64,000 nt of DNA, taken from contig BROI01000029.1 in NCBI GenBank assembly GCA_027923505.1, positions 186,001 through 250,000 on the forward strand, given 5' to 3'. Position numbers and translations under genes: made by a program. Positions 44,509 to 56,440 of the stretch are shown here, in pieces (the stretch's first letter is position 1; the number at the start of each line of letters is the position of its first letter). Under the pieces are notes generated by a model, which had not been told where the DNA came from, did no database searches, and saw only the letters and a program-made list of their open reading frames with translations. This stretch comes from Mayamaea pseudoterrestris (taxonomy: Eukaryota; Bacillariophyta; Bacillariophyceae; Sellaphorales; Sellaphoraceae).

Positions 44509-46512
44509 ATGGCGGTCGTTCTTGCGATTCGACGTTCCTTCTGGCAGCGCAGAACTATATCGCAATGGCATGCATACCTATCTACACAATCAATAACCAA
44601 GTCCTACCAAAATGCTGGAATTTACAGCATCTTGAGCGACAAGGAACGAACGATTCTAGACGACCAACGATCGCTCATTCATCGAGCGCGGCAACTGTCA
44701 CAAAATGTCGGTATATCTAATGCACGGATTGGCGAAAGAAGCATCCTGGATGAATCTGTGTTCACAATTGTTGTCGCCGGTGAATTCAATTCGGGAAAGT
44801 CAACTTTGATCAATGCACTCGTTGGAAGTAAACTACTGGATGTAGGACACTTGCCAACGACCGACAGCATTACAATATTGTCGCATAATACTGCCTCAGA
44901 AGACGAAAATGCTCCTCAACAGCCTCCATTGACACCAGGAGTCATGCACTTGACAGTCAATCTACCGTTATTGCGCGACATGAACATTGTCGACACGCCC
45001 GGCACCAACGCCTTGACAAATCATACGTCTCGCACCCTCAATTTGCTACCCAAGGCCGATTGCATACTATTCGTCACCTCGGCAGATCGACCATTTCCAG
45101 AATCGGAGCGTAGAATTATAGAAGGGATACAGCAGTATCGAAAGAGTATAACAATGTGAGTGGCAAGCAAGTTGACGACTGATAGTATTCCCCCAATCTC
45201 CACCATGTTTCGGTTCATTTCTCACCGATTTTCCTACATAATTTGCAGCGTTGTAAACAAAATGGACATTATCGAAGCAAGCGGAGGTGACCATGGCTAC
45301 AAGGAGAAACAAAAACTCATCAACTTTGTCGCGGATCACGCCAGCGACTTGCTCGGCGCCAATCCAACCATCTTGGCCGTATCGGCGCGCGACGCCTTGG
45401 CGGCCAAACTCACGTCGCCGCAACACGAGCATGAGCTGGCGGCCATCTGGAAGCGATCCAATTTTAAAACACTCGAAACGTTTCTGCGTGATACATTGAC
45501 GACGGAAACAAGGATCAAAGCCAAATTGTTGAATCCGATTGGTGTGGCGGAAGGATGGATCAACGAATGCCAAGCGAGACTGGCCAAAGAGAACCAACAG
45601 TTGGAAGCAGACCGCGTCACACTCAATCTACTATCGAGCCAGCTGGATCGATGGCGGATGGACATTCAAATGGACATGGAACGAGCGAGAAAGGAGATTC
45701 AAGATCGCCTGGATCAGGAAGGCAGGCGGGCGCGTATTGTTTCCATGCGACTGCACAAAGTGACCGATTTTTACCGAGCTACACTTATTGATCCACTATT
45801 ACTTGCACGAGAATGGAAAAACACACAGTCGATTGCATACAAGCACGAGACCCTTGAAGCAGAGCTGCAACACTTGATACAGGAAACAGCGGACGCCATT
45901 GCACTGCGTGGACGGGCACAGGGACAAGCTGTGATCGAGTTTCTAGGGCAGCGACCGTCTTTGAGAAATAGAAGCTTGGTGAGCAGCGTCATGACCGCAT
46001 CCAAATTTGAGGAGACACGCGACAACTTGCGAGAAAACATGGCACTCGCCATGCGACGGTTGATGTTCGACGAAGACATTGAAGGTGAACAGCGCCTCTT
46101 CCTCGAGTCTTTGCAATTTTTGGCGCGAATATCAGCTACTCTATTTTCTGTGGCGATTATGTCTGTTGGATCTGGAGCACTGCAAGCTGTAGATATCGTT
46201 GCTGGAAGTAGTGTTGGAGCAGCATTGGCCGTCTCGGGCGCCTTCGTGCTGACTAAGAGACGGCCCGCTTTAACGCAAAATTATGAAAGGAAATGGACGG
46301 AGAGAAACAAGAAATTTCAAGAAGCGTTATGTCGAATTATGGAAGAAGAACTCGATCGACTTGAGCGGCACATTAAAAACGGTGTCACGCCATACACACG
46401 CCACGTGCAAGCGGATGAAGAGCGGCTTCACAGCCTGTCAACTGAATGTCAGGATCTACTCTCTGAATCTCATCGTTTAAGAAAGTTGATCAACGACGTT
46501 GGAACGAAGTAA
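44509..46512 (+). CDS. FZL/mitofusin-like dynamin-family GTPase
   Basis: Two exons (44509-45155, 45249-46512) encode 636 residues. The GTPase motifs are G1 GEFNSGKST (91-99), G2 Thr in LPTTDS, G3 DTPG (162-165) and G4 NKMD (219-222), the last restored by the splice. Long charged helices follow. Near residues 505-545 lies a hydrophobic pair (LFSVAIMSVGSGALQAVDIV and a second segment), as in membrane-embedded FZL and bacterial dynamin-like proteins. The N-terminus (RRSFWQRRTISQWHAYLST) looks like a mitochondrial presequence and lacks the plastid A-F signal. Plant FZL shapes thylakoids; mitofusins fuse mitochondria. I infer an organelle membrane-remodelling GTPase, with a mitochondrion slightly favoured. 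Confidence 0.83.
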
Positions 46513-46782
46513 CTTAAGTAACAGGAGTAGACGTTTCGTGGGATGTCATGCGCGGAAACAAGAAAACGGAGCCCTGTTGCCGACAGGAGATGCTGCACCA
46601 GCTACACAAACTGCGCTGAGGAGTATTCATCTATTGTCACCCCGACGGTTTTACTTAGTCATCGCATCCCTGACTGCACGAAGATTGCGCTTGTGGGAAC
46701 AATTACACAGGGTCTCAGTATGCTAACTAACATATACAACATCCTTTATTATCATACCCATTACACAAATTTCGCTTCACAA

Positions 46783-49700
46783 TTAATCCAAATATTCGTG
46801 ATACATATCGTCCTTTGCGGACTGTCGACCAAAAGTTGGCCTTCCCGAGCGCTGCGCTCCTGGCAGTATCTGTCGGGAGCAAATAGGGTTCAGAGCGTGA
46901 ATAAAATCCGAAAAACTAATCATAGTTTCTTCAGGTTCACTCGAATATGTCGTGAGCATCTGCCGCATGTTTTCCTTCAAAGTTTGCAAGCGATGGAGAA
47001 TGCCGTGATCACCTGACGATGCTGAATCGTCCGACGCGCTCATAGAGTCGCCATAACGCTTAGATTCTTCTCGAAGCGATTGTATCATTTCTTCCCGCTT
47101 TGTGCGCTTATACGACTCGGGAGCAAATTTTGCTCGCAAGGTAAGGTTTCTGCGAACTTCATCCAGCTGCCGACGATTCAAACCGAGCTTCGATTTGTTC
47201 TCAGTCGCATCCAACTCAGCCAAAAGCGAGGACAGCCTGACTACAAGGAAATGCACATGCTCTTTTGGAAAACAAGGTTTCGCCTTTTCAAAAACGATTC
47301 TTGCCTCCTTAACAATATGCGACGCTCTCAATAGCTCCAGGCGACGAGCTCGAGGAATTCCTTGCATGATATAATTTTCCATCTCCAACTCAATTGATGG
47401 CGTCTGATGTACTTCCGTCTTCCACGACATGTCAATAATGAAGTCGTAATCCTTGTTGAAACATCCGTTGGCAATCCCGACAAAAAGGCGGTCAAAAAAT
47501 ACGAGGATAGCGAGGAATAAATCCATTATAAGATAAAACCCAGACAAAATCAGGCCCAAGATGCAACCAAAAGCACCCGCGCGCCGGGCCCAATAATCTG
47601 GAACTGAGTGAACTCGCCACAGACTGGATAACAAGCCATAGAGGAAGCCGAAAATTGCGGAAAACACACCATGATGGAATGACTTAATGTGACCGGTCAG
47701 ATTGTGGCTGACGCTCTTATGGCGTCGCATTCCGGCAGTGAACCAATAACGATCGTTCAATTTATTCCACGTCGGAATCCATTCCCAAAAGTGGAGCCAA
47801 TCAATCCACTTAATAATCTTCTCCGATTCCAGCAACGCAGCCATCTCCGAACAAACTTTGATGCCATGCTTTCTCAAGCCGGTACCAATAAGTTCATATC
47901 TGGCAATCTTGTGCTCACCCAAAAGGAGGGAGACGTCGCAAAGCATGTTTTCTCTCGGCAAATTGGATATGAAATGTTCTCGACCGTTTTCTATTCCGTT
48001 CTCGATTTTCATTTGGACCGAGAGCAGTTGTGCTGCTCGTTGCATGTCTTCACTCGAAAGGTCCAAAAATTTTTCGGCCAAGATTTCGGTCGTGAGTTTG
48101 TTGATAGGACATGCTTTTGGTCCGACGCCAGCCAGTTCAACGAAAAAGCCCCACATGAACTGGTCGGCAAAGAATGGACAAATAAATGTCGGCAGTCCAG
48201 AACGTAGACCTGCGGCGGTTGTTCCAGCGCCACCTGCGAGACGAGTGAAATACAACTACTGAGCACGAAAGATCCAACAGCTCTTGGGTTATACCACATG
48301 CCGAATCGTGACGTACCATGATGAATCACCGCACAACACTGAGGCAAGAGCCAGTCGTGAGGACACGGACCGACATTGTGGCACAGACCCGTCTCGTCTT
48401 CGACATCGAGCTTGGTCCATCCGCTCTGTACGAGTACTCGTCGCTGGGCCTGCTTGGCCGCTTCCTTTATAATCGTTTCAAGCTTCTCAGGGTCTTTTAT
48501 GACCATGGATCCAAAACCTATAAATACTGGCTTAGGGCCGTTGGCCAGCCATATACTCAAGTCCTCAAACGGCGTAGTGTCAAAACTCTTGGCGTGAGTT
48601 TCTACAACAAAGGTTCCGACGACTTCACACTGCTCAGGCCAATCATCGGGTTTCGCCACAAAAGAGGGAGACCACATGGCGCTAAACGGAAGCTTAGCCA
48701 TTGCAACCAAATTCGTTGAACTACTAAACGAGTAAATGTGCGGTAATCGAAGGGTTCGAAATCGCCACTTGTTAACTTCTCGAGAAAAGCTCGTCCAAAT
48801 GAGACTTTCAAACACATTGTAGGATTGTGAATTTGCAGCGCGACCTTGTACATACGGCAGACCTGACATGGGATGCGGAAAACTCTTGGTGCCATAATAC
48901 CTGGCGTTAGTGACGAAAAAGGATGACGGTGAGCCAAGAGCTAAGCGCGATGTAATGCGCAGCTTGCAAAAAGTGACACTATACTCTTACCATGGCTGTG
49001 GAAACATGATATGACAAGGAATACCGAGCGCCTCAGCAACATGCACATGTCCCATGACGGGCGGATTGGCAATAATCGCATCGGCGACAAAGGATCGAGC
49101 TCCTGGGTCATCCGGATCAGCCTGCGTCGCGGCAGGCCAGGACGAACGCATAATCTTACCGACCATCTTTGTCTTTTCTGGAATAAGGCTCGGATGCATA
49201 GCTTCGCCCCATACAGAGCCTCCGGTTTGAACCATCCAACTCGACAGTAATTTGGGATCTCCAGCCATTGGATAGAACTCAATGTCCTGCGACACGACAG
49301 TCTGCCGGTGAACCTGGTGCGTCGCAATTCGAACACGGTGTCCATCGCGTTGCAGCGCCTTGGCCAAGCCAGTAAAGGGCAAGACATCTCCATGCGTACC
49401 AACCACCATGATGCAAATGTTGAGCTTGACGAGAGGAAGTTCGGGATTAAATGGAGATTCAACTTCATCATATCCGTCATGTCCATCCGAAGCGCTCCAC
49501 GGAATGTCAATCACTTCAGCATCGCCATCGCGAAATGAAACAGCTCCACGAGGAGTGTTTAATAGTTTGTCTACCTGCAAGTTTGACTCTGATTTGGCCT
49601 TGGCAAGTCCATTGACCAATGGTGGCGGCTCCTTAGCTTCTTCTTCGTTGAGGGACGACAGCGTGTGGCTAAAGTCCGGAAGAACGGTCACATCTCCGCC

Positions 49701-49805
49701 GTTTCTCAGGATCGCAATTTCAAGTGGAGAGGGCTCTGTCCCATCAGCGTCCACAGACGATTCAGACTCTGCTGCTTTTAGCATATTAGGTGTGGATTCT
49801 GACAT
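46783..49805 (-). CDS. Sterol 3-beta-glucosyltransferase (UGT80/GT1-like)
   Basis: Three exons, 48991-49805, 48317-48900 and 46783-48233, encode 949 residues when started at the ATG at 49805; the frame is open further upstream to 50054. The N-terminal Rossmann half opens with [20 protein letters not shown] (about 140). The second junction restores the UDP-sugar-binding signature [17 protein letters not shown] (about 465-481), followed by [10 protein letters not shown]. Such enzymes move glucose from UDP-glucose to membrane sterols. A C-terminal extension of about 300 residues holds a hydrophobic segment ([20 protein letters not shown]) and charged helices, not part of the core; it may anchor the enzyme. 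No PH/GRAM domain precedes the core, unlike yeast ATG26. Confidence 0.88.
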
Positions 49806-50052
49806 TTTATGAAGCTTAATGGCCGATCGAAGACGGCGATTCCTGGCTTGACATGGTGGCAAAGGAAGCTTGGTGTTCGCGTGACGTGCGACCTCGAATC
49901 GAATAAGTCGTAGCGGTTCTAAAAGTCGGACTGGCACTCGCAAAGGAACCATGAACAGCTGCCGCGGTTTTCTTTGAACCATGGCAGATCGGATTGGAGC
50001 ACCGCTGCTGCAGCTCCATAACAATCCTTTCTTCCGCTCCTTGTTATATATC
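49806..50052. promoter_or_regulatory. Shared divergent upstream region
   Basis: Only 247 bp separate the starts of the sterol glucosyltransferase and the DprA-like gene on opposite strands. Their promoters must overlap or be shared. No TATA-like element is obvious. Confidence 0.4.
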
Positions 50053-50975
50053 ATGCTCTCCTGTCGGTTTATCTTAGTGCTATTGCTGCTGTCAGGAAAG
50101 ACTCAATCGGTTATAGCGTACAATTCTGTTTTATCGACACCGAGATCCTTTCGACGGCCAAGATCCTCTGTCAACATTGGCATCAGGCTGACGAGAGTTA
50201 ACGATTTTGCGCTAAAAGCAGCTAGAGACGAAGAATCTCTAGATGCAGTGGAAGGGCCATCGAGCTCGCCTTTCATTCCCTCTGACCTTTGCCAAGCAAC
50301 ACCAGCAACCATGATGATCAAGGGCTATGACCCCTCCGAAGGTTTGCCGGAATCCGTAAACGTTGGTGACCCACAACAACGAGTCGCTGAAAAGGAAAGG
50401 AGCGTTACTTCTATTTTGAGGGAACTGGTAGCCATCCAGCAAAAGGGACCACAAAAGTACTGCATTCTAGGAACGCGTCACTGCAGCTACATGCATCAGC
50501 AAATTATTGAACTACTGTGAGTGCAGAGGAGGAGGAGGAGGAGGATAGTCTGTAAATATTTAGTGACGTGTCCCACTCACAAAATGATGTGTTTCCTCAT
50601 CTTGACAGAGCATATGCCTTGGTCTTGAGTGGTAATCATGTTTACACATCGGGGGCTGGTGGCACACACGCGGCCACAATTCGCGGAGCCCTTCGAGCCG
50701 AACGACCCGATTTACTCACCGTTGTACTGCCGCAATCTATGGATCGACAAACAAAGGAGTCGCAGTCTTTGCTGAAAAAGGTGACGGACTTGATTACCAT
50801 GCCACAAAACGATGACATGCCACTGGATGTCGCCAGTCGAATTTGCAACTCCTATTTATTGCAGCAGACGGACCAGCTAATTAGTTTTGCGTTCCATGAG
50901 TCTTCCACCGTCATCGAAGCGACCAAGGAAGCAAAGAAACTGGACATGCTGGTGACTACCCTGTACCTCGATTAA
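50053..50975 (+). CDS. DprA/SLOG-like Rossmann protein with N-terminal signal
   Basis: Two exons (50053-50516, 50609-50975) give 276 residues from the ATG at 50053, which begins a hydrophobic signal ([12 protein letters not shown]); an upstream in-frame ATG at 49981 is possible. The core reads [20 protein letters not shown], then [20 protein letters not shown], then [18 protein letters not shown], and ends VTTLYLD. This is the Rossmann-like fold of DprA/SLOG proteins, with the GxR and SGxGGTHA nucleotide loop. I recall very similar proteins in cyanobacteria annotated as DNA-recombination mediator A-like, which suggests a plastid origin. The signal lacks a clear A-F motif, so plastid targeting is only inferred. 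Its 3' 200 bp are duplicated at 55450. Confidence 0.72.
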
Positions 50976-51695
50976 GTGTAAACTCCATTTAACGATGCAT
51001 GTGTTATTGTCGCGACCGACCAGTTCAATAGAGATTTGTTACTCAACAAAATGTTTCGGCTTTAGTTACGAAACATCGCACTGCCTGATAGCGGGGTAAA
51101 AATCATACGCCGCACTGCTAGCACGTATGGCGCCAATCAGGTATGGCGCCAATTCTGTCGGCCAGACTGCTCATCGACCAGGCTACTCATTACCCTTGCT
51201 ACTGATTGCGAATGGTATACATATACCTCATTTAGCGACGTAGCGCAGTTTCACTTGTTAAGGGTTGTCTATGACTACCAATAGAGGCAAAGGTTAACTG
51301 TCCATAACACATCAGAGACCAAGCTTAGAAGTAAGGCTACGTACGAGGCAAACCAGACGATGTTCTTGAGAGTTTGGAGTACAATTCACAGCTTATAGGC
51401 AGTACTCCCTGTAGTCTACGTGAAAGGAGGATAATACAAGTGGAACGACTTTTACATAGTACTGTAGCATGCTCTCGAGCAACAAACAACTGCACCGGTA
51501 GGCACCCGCAGAGTACTCCGATGGCTTCGATCCACGAATACTTCGATCGTGTATGCAGTTTTGGTATCGGCTCTCATGCCACGTGTATTCGTCTATCTCA
51601 CAGAATGTACATTAATTTCTTCAATGACGACAGGTTACCTCAAAGACAATCGCACATAGGCTCAAGAAAAGAATGCTATATACTACGAATTCGAG
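50768..51695 (+). repeat. Left copy of the about 0.93-kb direct duplication
   Basis: From inside exon 2 of the DprA-like gene (TTTGCTGAAAAAGG) to the left end of the 3.76-kb transposon. It is repeated in the same direction beyond the transposon (55450-57470, with an insertion). Coding parts differ by only a few bases in 200; non-coding parts by more, with small indels. The 720 bp after the gene hold no other gene. Confidence 0.9.
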
Positions 51696-51746
51696 AACAA
51701 TTGACACGTCAAAGGCTTTTCAATGACGCTCAAAGGAGTCTCAAGG
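51696..51746 (+). repeat. Left terminal inverted repeat
   Basis: Starts AACAATTGACACGTCAAAGG and ends GAGTCTCAAGG. It matches the reverse complement of 55401-55451 at 50 of 51 positions. Confidence 0.9.
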
Positions 51747-51787
51747 GAGTCCCAGCGAAATTCATTGAGCCTGCGCGCGGCGACGCG

Positions 51788-53657
51788 ATGCCGCACATTT
51801 CCTCGCCATCACGTCACCATGGCTGCACTGTCGTAACCATGAATAGCTCACCTATAAACATCGATAGCCCTGTTGCGTCACTACTAATCTCTTCTGACAT
51901 GGAAGTAATGGATGTAGATGATGAAGGAAGTCTCGCGGCAGATGAAATTGAGCTGGTAGCCGACACCAATGCTGTCAACGTCACGTCCTGGAACGAGTCG
52001 CCGCTCTTGCCCATCGCCACCGCTCGCAAGCCTCTGAGCCGGACTGACAAGCTTCAGATCATCAAACTCTTCAAGAAGCGCCAAATTGAGAAGAAGGCAG
52101 ACTTCCATGCTTCATTACTTGGTCCAGATCAGCCTCTCACAAAACTTTTGCATGGCATCCTTGTCGAACCAGAATCGCGCTTGAAGCAATGGAAGGCTGA
52201 CGAATGCGCCAGCACCATCATTCAGCTCCACCTCTTTGATGAACAGAGCAAGGAATGCTTTAAAATGGAGGACTCTGTGGCTACTCGTCGCAGCAGCAAG
52301 CCATCAAGTGCCATTGCTTCCCTTCGCAGCGCCATCATCAAACTGGAATCACATCGCAACCATTTGTCAACTGCGCAACCCAAATCCCTTGCATCCTACA
52401 AAATCCTCGACAAGAATGGAAAGCGCGTCCAAGACTCCATGGTCTTTGATTCTTTGGAAGCAGTGACACGAGAGGCGTGCGCTGTTTGTGGACAGAAGAC
52501 GATCAACGCATTTGACACGCCAAGCCAAGTCCAGGAACGGAACGAGCGCACTCTCGCAACGCACAAGCAAGCTTTGGCTGACTGGCAAGGAACTGGCGCA
52601 AACCCAAACAAGAAGCCAAGATGCGGAAAGACTTACTCGCAGCGACTAGTTTGCTTTTCATACTCGCTCCATTGCGGATCAAGCGAATGCAGCTGCTACG
52701 CGTGCAAGGCTTTGATGGATGCAGGTATGCAGCGGCCACTGGTCCAAGGTCCCCTTGGCATGGATTGTAGCTGCGGTATTTGCAAGTCAACTTGTTGTGC
52801 TGGATACTATTCAGCTGATCATCGTAAGATTGCGGAAATGGCACTGTCAGCGCGTGAAGGTGATTCGTTCCAACGTACATTCATGGATTCTTGTCATGCT
52901 TGCCATCCATACACGCAACTCACAGTCTCACATGATCTACTTGTTAACTACAGGCCCAACCGTTGATTTTTGCTCTACTGTACGAGATGTGTTTGCATGC
53001 TCTGCGCGAGAGGTTGTGGATGGAAATCTATGCGCAGATTCGCAAGCGTTGTTTCCAGACATTTGCAGCATGACAGCCGTCAACCTTCTCCATGATCCTC
53101 TTCTCCAAGGAAATATGCAGCTACGCTTAACTGCACAAGAAGCAACTGGTGCTCTTACTACTTATCATGGAGGGTTCTCAATTGATCAGATCCGCAAGAA
53201 CAAGCGACTTGCAGCAACAAATGCTAGTGAAAATGACATTGCCACAAAGCGCAACATGTCATTTGCCACCAGCTCATCCAACAAGCGAGCAGGCATTACA
53301 GTCCCTCCCAATGCAGCAACCGGAAACCGAGTTTCACGCAATAACTTGCTTCGAGTGTCTCCACTTGAGAACAGCCCAGCGCATTTGCGCGAGAGTACAC
53401 CTTTGAAGCAAGCCTCCGACCCAGAGCTTGAGCAGAAGAAGGAACTCATCCTTGGCTTGCTGCTTGACATCATGTCAGCGGACGGTTTTGAAGACAAAGG
53501 TCATGGTGTTTTCTGTGACAGTCTCTTTTCGCAAGATCATCCTCGCTTCCGCGATACGAATTCCATTTGTTCCAAGCTGGGAAGCCTAGCAATGATGCAA
53601 GCAGACGAAGAGAAGCTGAAGAAGCGCATCCACGTCCTTGCCACTCGATTCAGCTAG
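51788..53657 (+). CDS. Transposon-borne Cys-rich protein, possible DNA-binding accessory
   Basis: Two exons (51788-52823, 52954-53657) give 579 residues from the ATG at 51788; another start at 51839 gives 562. The donor is GTAAGA, the acceptor CTACAG. The frame is open upstream through the inverted repeat into the flank, which I regard as chance. A central cluster has paired cysteines: CAVCGQK (about 358), then HCGSSECSCYACKALMDAG and MDCSCGICKSTCC, which could bind several zinc ions, somewhat like a CXC domain. The rest is charged and helical, and the C-terminus has acidic helices. I do not recognise a family. Its place in the element, facing the transposase, suggests a DNA-binding or regulatory partner. 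Confidence 0.7.
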
Positions 53658-53853
53658 AAAAAAGAGATTTATCTACAGTAGACCACGTTCACAAGCCGCT
53701 GGAGGCGCTTGAATCGTCTTGAAGATTTGCAGAACGTGGAGCTGAGGTGCGTGCTACACCCGAGTCGTGCATGCCAGCATTGGTCATTAAGATAGACGCA
53801 CCAGCTCCTACTTTATATAATATAGTATCTATCTACAAATCAAAATAGTTCTG

Positions 53854-54984
53854 TTAGTTTAAAACTTGGTATCCGCAATGCGCAAACGTTCGATCAAAGC
53901 CGCCACCGCGACCAATGGCAGCGCATACTTGGTGGATTGCTTGCTCAAGATGCTGCACTGTCCAATGCTGGCGAGACATTTCTCGAAGCTGAACACCAAT
54001 CATACAAAAGGCATACTCAATTGGACCATATTTGGGCTGATAGGGTGGTCTAGGTATGATTCGAAAGCGTTGAGGAAGCGCGCGACCCACTACTGTTTGG
54101 TAAACAATGCCAGCACCATGAGAAGCCAGATTATCCCACAATAAAACCCGATCTCCATCCACAGGCAGGCCGCTATTCTCACAAGTAGTACAGACAATGT
54201 TGCAAAAGTCTGCAAATCGTTCCGCTGTTGTCCCTGGGTCCATGTACGTCCGAAACCAACGGCGAGGATTGTCGACGCTTCCAGCCACATTGGGAGGCAA
54301 CGCTGGGTCACCAGGCTCAATTGCCATGAGCAAAGTAATCTTCTGGTCCCTGCTGTAGTGTCCTGGCTTGCGGATGCGAACACCAACGGCTGAATGCCCT
54401 GTGGAACGGTTCGTTTTCTCAAGGTTGAATGCGCACTCGTCAAAATCAATGAATTGATTGCGCCGCACCGTCACTACACCAAGTGGTGGTGGCTGACTCC
54501 AAAACCACGTCGCCCGAAGCATATTGACTGGGGTAAATGCTTGGTATGCTTCTGTAGATGCTTTCTTTTTTGAAATCTGGAGCTCTGCCATGCGTTCTGA
54601 CACTTGAGAGCGGGAGACAACTTCACCAGTGTTGGCGTAAATGAACGTTGCAATTTGATCAACACTGGCTTCTGGATGTGCAAACAAAATGATGGCCAAT
54701 GCAATTTGCGAAAGTCCAACCAAAACTTCTCTCTGCCTATTTCCGGTTGCTCTCTTTGGATTGACTCCATTGACTCGGTATCGATACATTGTGCTGCGCG
54801 ACATGGCAACTGGAAGTCCTTGCTGCTCGCGAGCCAGCTCTTGCTCCCGCTGTGAAACTGGATAGCCAGTGGAACCACCACGTGAAGGATGAGGAGGCGC
54901 TTGGCGGAGAGCTCCAAGTTGCCGCGCTAAGCCAGCAGCTGAGCGCTCGCGTGCTGCAATGTCGGCAGGATCAGCACGGGGCAT
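53854..54984 (-). CDS. DDE transposase of the IS630/Tc1-mariner type (DDE_3)
   Basis: The first ATG, at 54984, gives 376 residues; the frame runs upstream to a TTG at 55044. Residues about 45-150 form helix-turn-helix segments (MSRSTMYRYRVNG; ASVDQIATFIYANTGEVVSR). The catalytic triad is D180 or D182 (FIDFDECAF), D284 (LLWDNLASHG) and E323 (YGPIEYAF), with 38 residues between the last two. No stop or frameshift interrupts the gene. This spacing differs from the DD34D/E of classic mariner/Tc1 elements. It is the likely mobiliser of the 51696-55451 element. Confidence 0.9.
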   Translation of the reverse strand: MPRADPADIAARERSAAGLARQLGALRQAPPHPSRGGSTGYPVSQREQELAREQQGLPVAMSRSTMYRYRVNGVNPKRATGNRQREVLVGLSQIALAIILFAHPEASVDQIATFIYANTGEVVSRSQVSERMAELQISKKKASTEAYQAFTPVNMLRATWFWSQPPPLGVVTVRRNQFIDFDECAFNLEKTNRSTGHSAVGVRIRKPGHYSRDQKITLLMAIEPGDPALPPNVAGSVDNPRRWFRTYMDPGTTAERFADFCNIVCTTCENSGLPVDGDRVLLWDNLASHGAGIVYQTVVGRALPQRFRIIPRPPYQPKYGPIEYAFCMIGVQLREMSRQHWTVQHLEQAIHQVCAAIGRGGGFDRTFAHCGYQVLN

Positions 54985-55400
54985 GATGGTGTTGTACTTG
55001 CGGCTGCTTGGTTGCGTTCTTGATGACGCTTGTACCAAATTCAAAGCTTTCCTTTGAGCAAACCATTCCTGATCTCAAGAATGACAAGAATGACATGTGA
55101 GGCATTTGAAAGGAGATTTAAACATCAAATGTGTTGATTTCTTGCGGTTGATGGCGGAGGCGTCTAGCATCGTTCGACCGTTCGACCGTTCGACAACGAA
55201 TCAAGACGCACTGATCGGGAGCATTCCTGATGCGCCGCGTCAAAACAAATAGCACAGTTGGATTCGTCTTGCTCTAATTGCTCTACTTACGCTCTTAAAA
55301 CCGAAGTAATGGTTGTTAAATATAGTTAAAGATGATGCTCCGCCATGGTGATGGCGGCGAAACTGCGTTTTGTGACGCTCAACGAGATTGGTTGGCGAAG

Positions 55401-55451
55401 CCTTGAGACTCCTTTGAGCGTCATTGAAAAGCCGTTGACGTGTCAATTGTT
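55401..55451 (-). repeat. Right terminal inverted repeat
   Basis: Reverse complement of the left repeat; its outer end abuts the truncated DprA-like copy. Confidence 0.9.
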
Positions 55452-55657
55452 TGCTGAAGAAGGTGACGGACTTGATTACCATGCCACAAAACGATGACAT
55501 GCCGCTGGATGTCGCCAGTCGAATTTGCAACTCCTATTTATTGCAGCAGACGGACCAGCTAATTAGTTTTGCGTTCCATGAGTCTTCCACCGTCATCGAA
55601 GCGACCAAGGAAGCAAAGAAACTGGACATGCTGGTGACTACCCTGTACCTCGATTAA
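55450..55657 (+). pseudogene. 5'-truncated copy of the DprA-like gene
   Basis: The last 67 codons of the 50053-50975 gene are repeated here with identical protein sequence ([12 protein letters not shown] to VTTLYLD). The copy lacks the Rossmann core and starts right at the transposon's inverted repeat. It cannot make a working protein. Confidence 0.9.
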
Positions 55658-56324
55658 CTGTAAACCATTTAACGATGCATGTGTTATTGTCGCGAGCGAC
55701 CAGTTCAATAGAGATTTGTTACTCAACGAAATGATTCGGCTTTAGTTACGAAACATCGCACTGCCTGATAGCAAGGTAAAATTCATAAGCCGCACTGCTA
55801 GCAGGTATGGCGCCAATCCTTACGGCCAGATTGCTCATCGACCAGGCTGCCCATTACCCTTGCTACTGATTGCATCGTATACATATACCTCATTTAGCGA
55901 CGTAGCGAAGTTTCACTTGTTAAGGGTTGATTATGACTACCAATAGAGGCTAAGGTTAACTGTCCATAACACATCAGAGACCAAGCTTAAAAGTAAGGCT
56001 ACGTACGAGGCAAACCAGACGATGTTCTTGAGAGTTTGGAGTACAGATTCACAGCTTATAGGTAGTATTCCCTGTAGTCTACGTGAAAGGAGGATAATAC
56101 AAGTTGAACGACTCCTACCGGTATGTAGTACTGTAGCATGCTCTCGACACGAGCATTAACAAACAACTGTACCGGTAGGCACCCACAGGAGCTTCCGGTA
56201 AAATGTCTTTTTTGACGAAAAATGTCGCACCGGGTCAGCTGTTAGTCGTGGATGAGATTTGATTGGCGACAATGCGCGCGTGCATAGCCAGGCTATGCTT
56301 GCGCGCCGACGGATCGCCAATGGG

Positions 56325-56440
56325 CTTATCAGTAATTTACTTAGTCAGCTGTTTGCTGATAGCGATTTACTTAGTCAGCACTTTGCTGATAGCGATTTAC
56401 TTAGTCAGCAATGTGCTGATAGCACTTTGCTGATAACGGT
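56325..56440 (+). repeat. Left subterminal repeats of the 1087-bp element
   Basis: Three units of about 27 bp, TTTACTTAGTCAGC followed by TTTGCTGATAGCGA with small changes, then a partial unit. Similar motifs recur at 57050-57145. Confidence 0.8.

Larger units (their letters stand above)
51696..55451. mobile_element. 3.76-kb DNA transposon with two convergent genes
   Basis: The element is bounded by 51-bp terminal inverted repeats with one mismatch, and contains a Cys-rich protein gene (plus strand) and a DDE transposase gene (minus strand) converging with about 200 bp between stops. Similarity between the two ends continues weakly for about 80 bp inward. The flanks are the end of one 0.93-kb copy and the start of the other, so no short target duplication can be read. 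Three tandem CGTTCGAC units lie near 55170. The intact frames suggest recent or current activity. Confidence 0.87.

Noticed and set aside
51374-51787. Upstream extension of the Cys-rich transposon gene through the inverted repeat
   Set aside because: The frame is open, but it crosses the transposon end into the duplicated flank; the starts at 51788 or 51839 lie inside the element.
51690-55460. Short target-site duplication of the 3.76-kb transposon
   Set aside because: The two flanks are different ends of the 0.93-kb block, so no matching short repeat can be identified.
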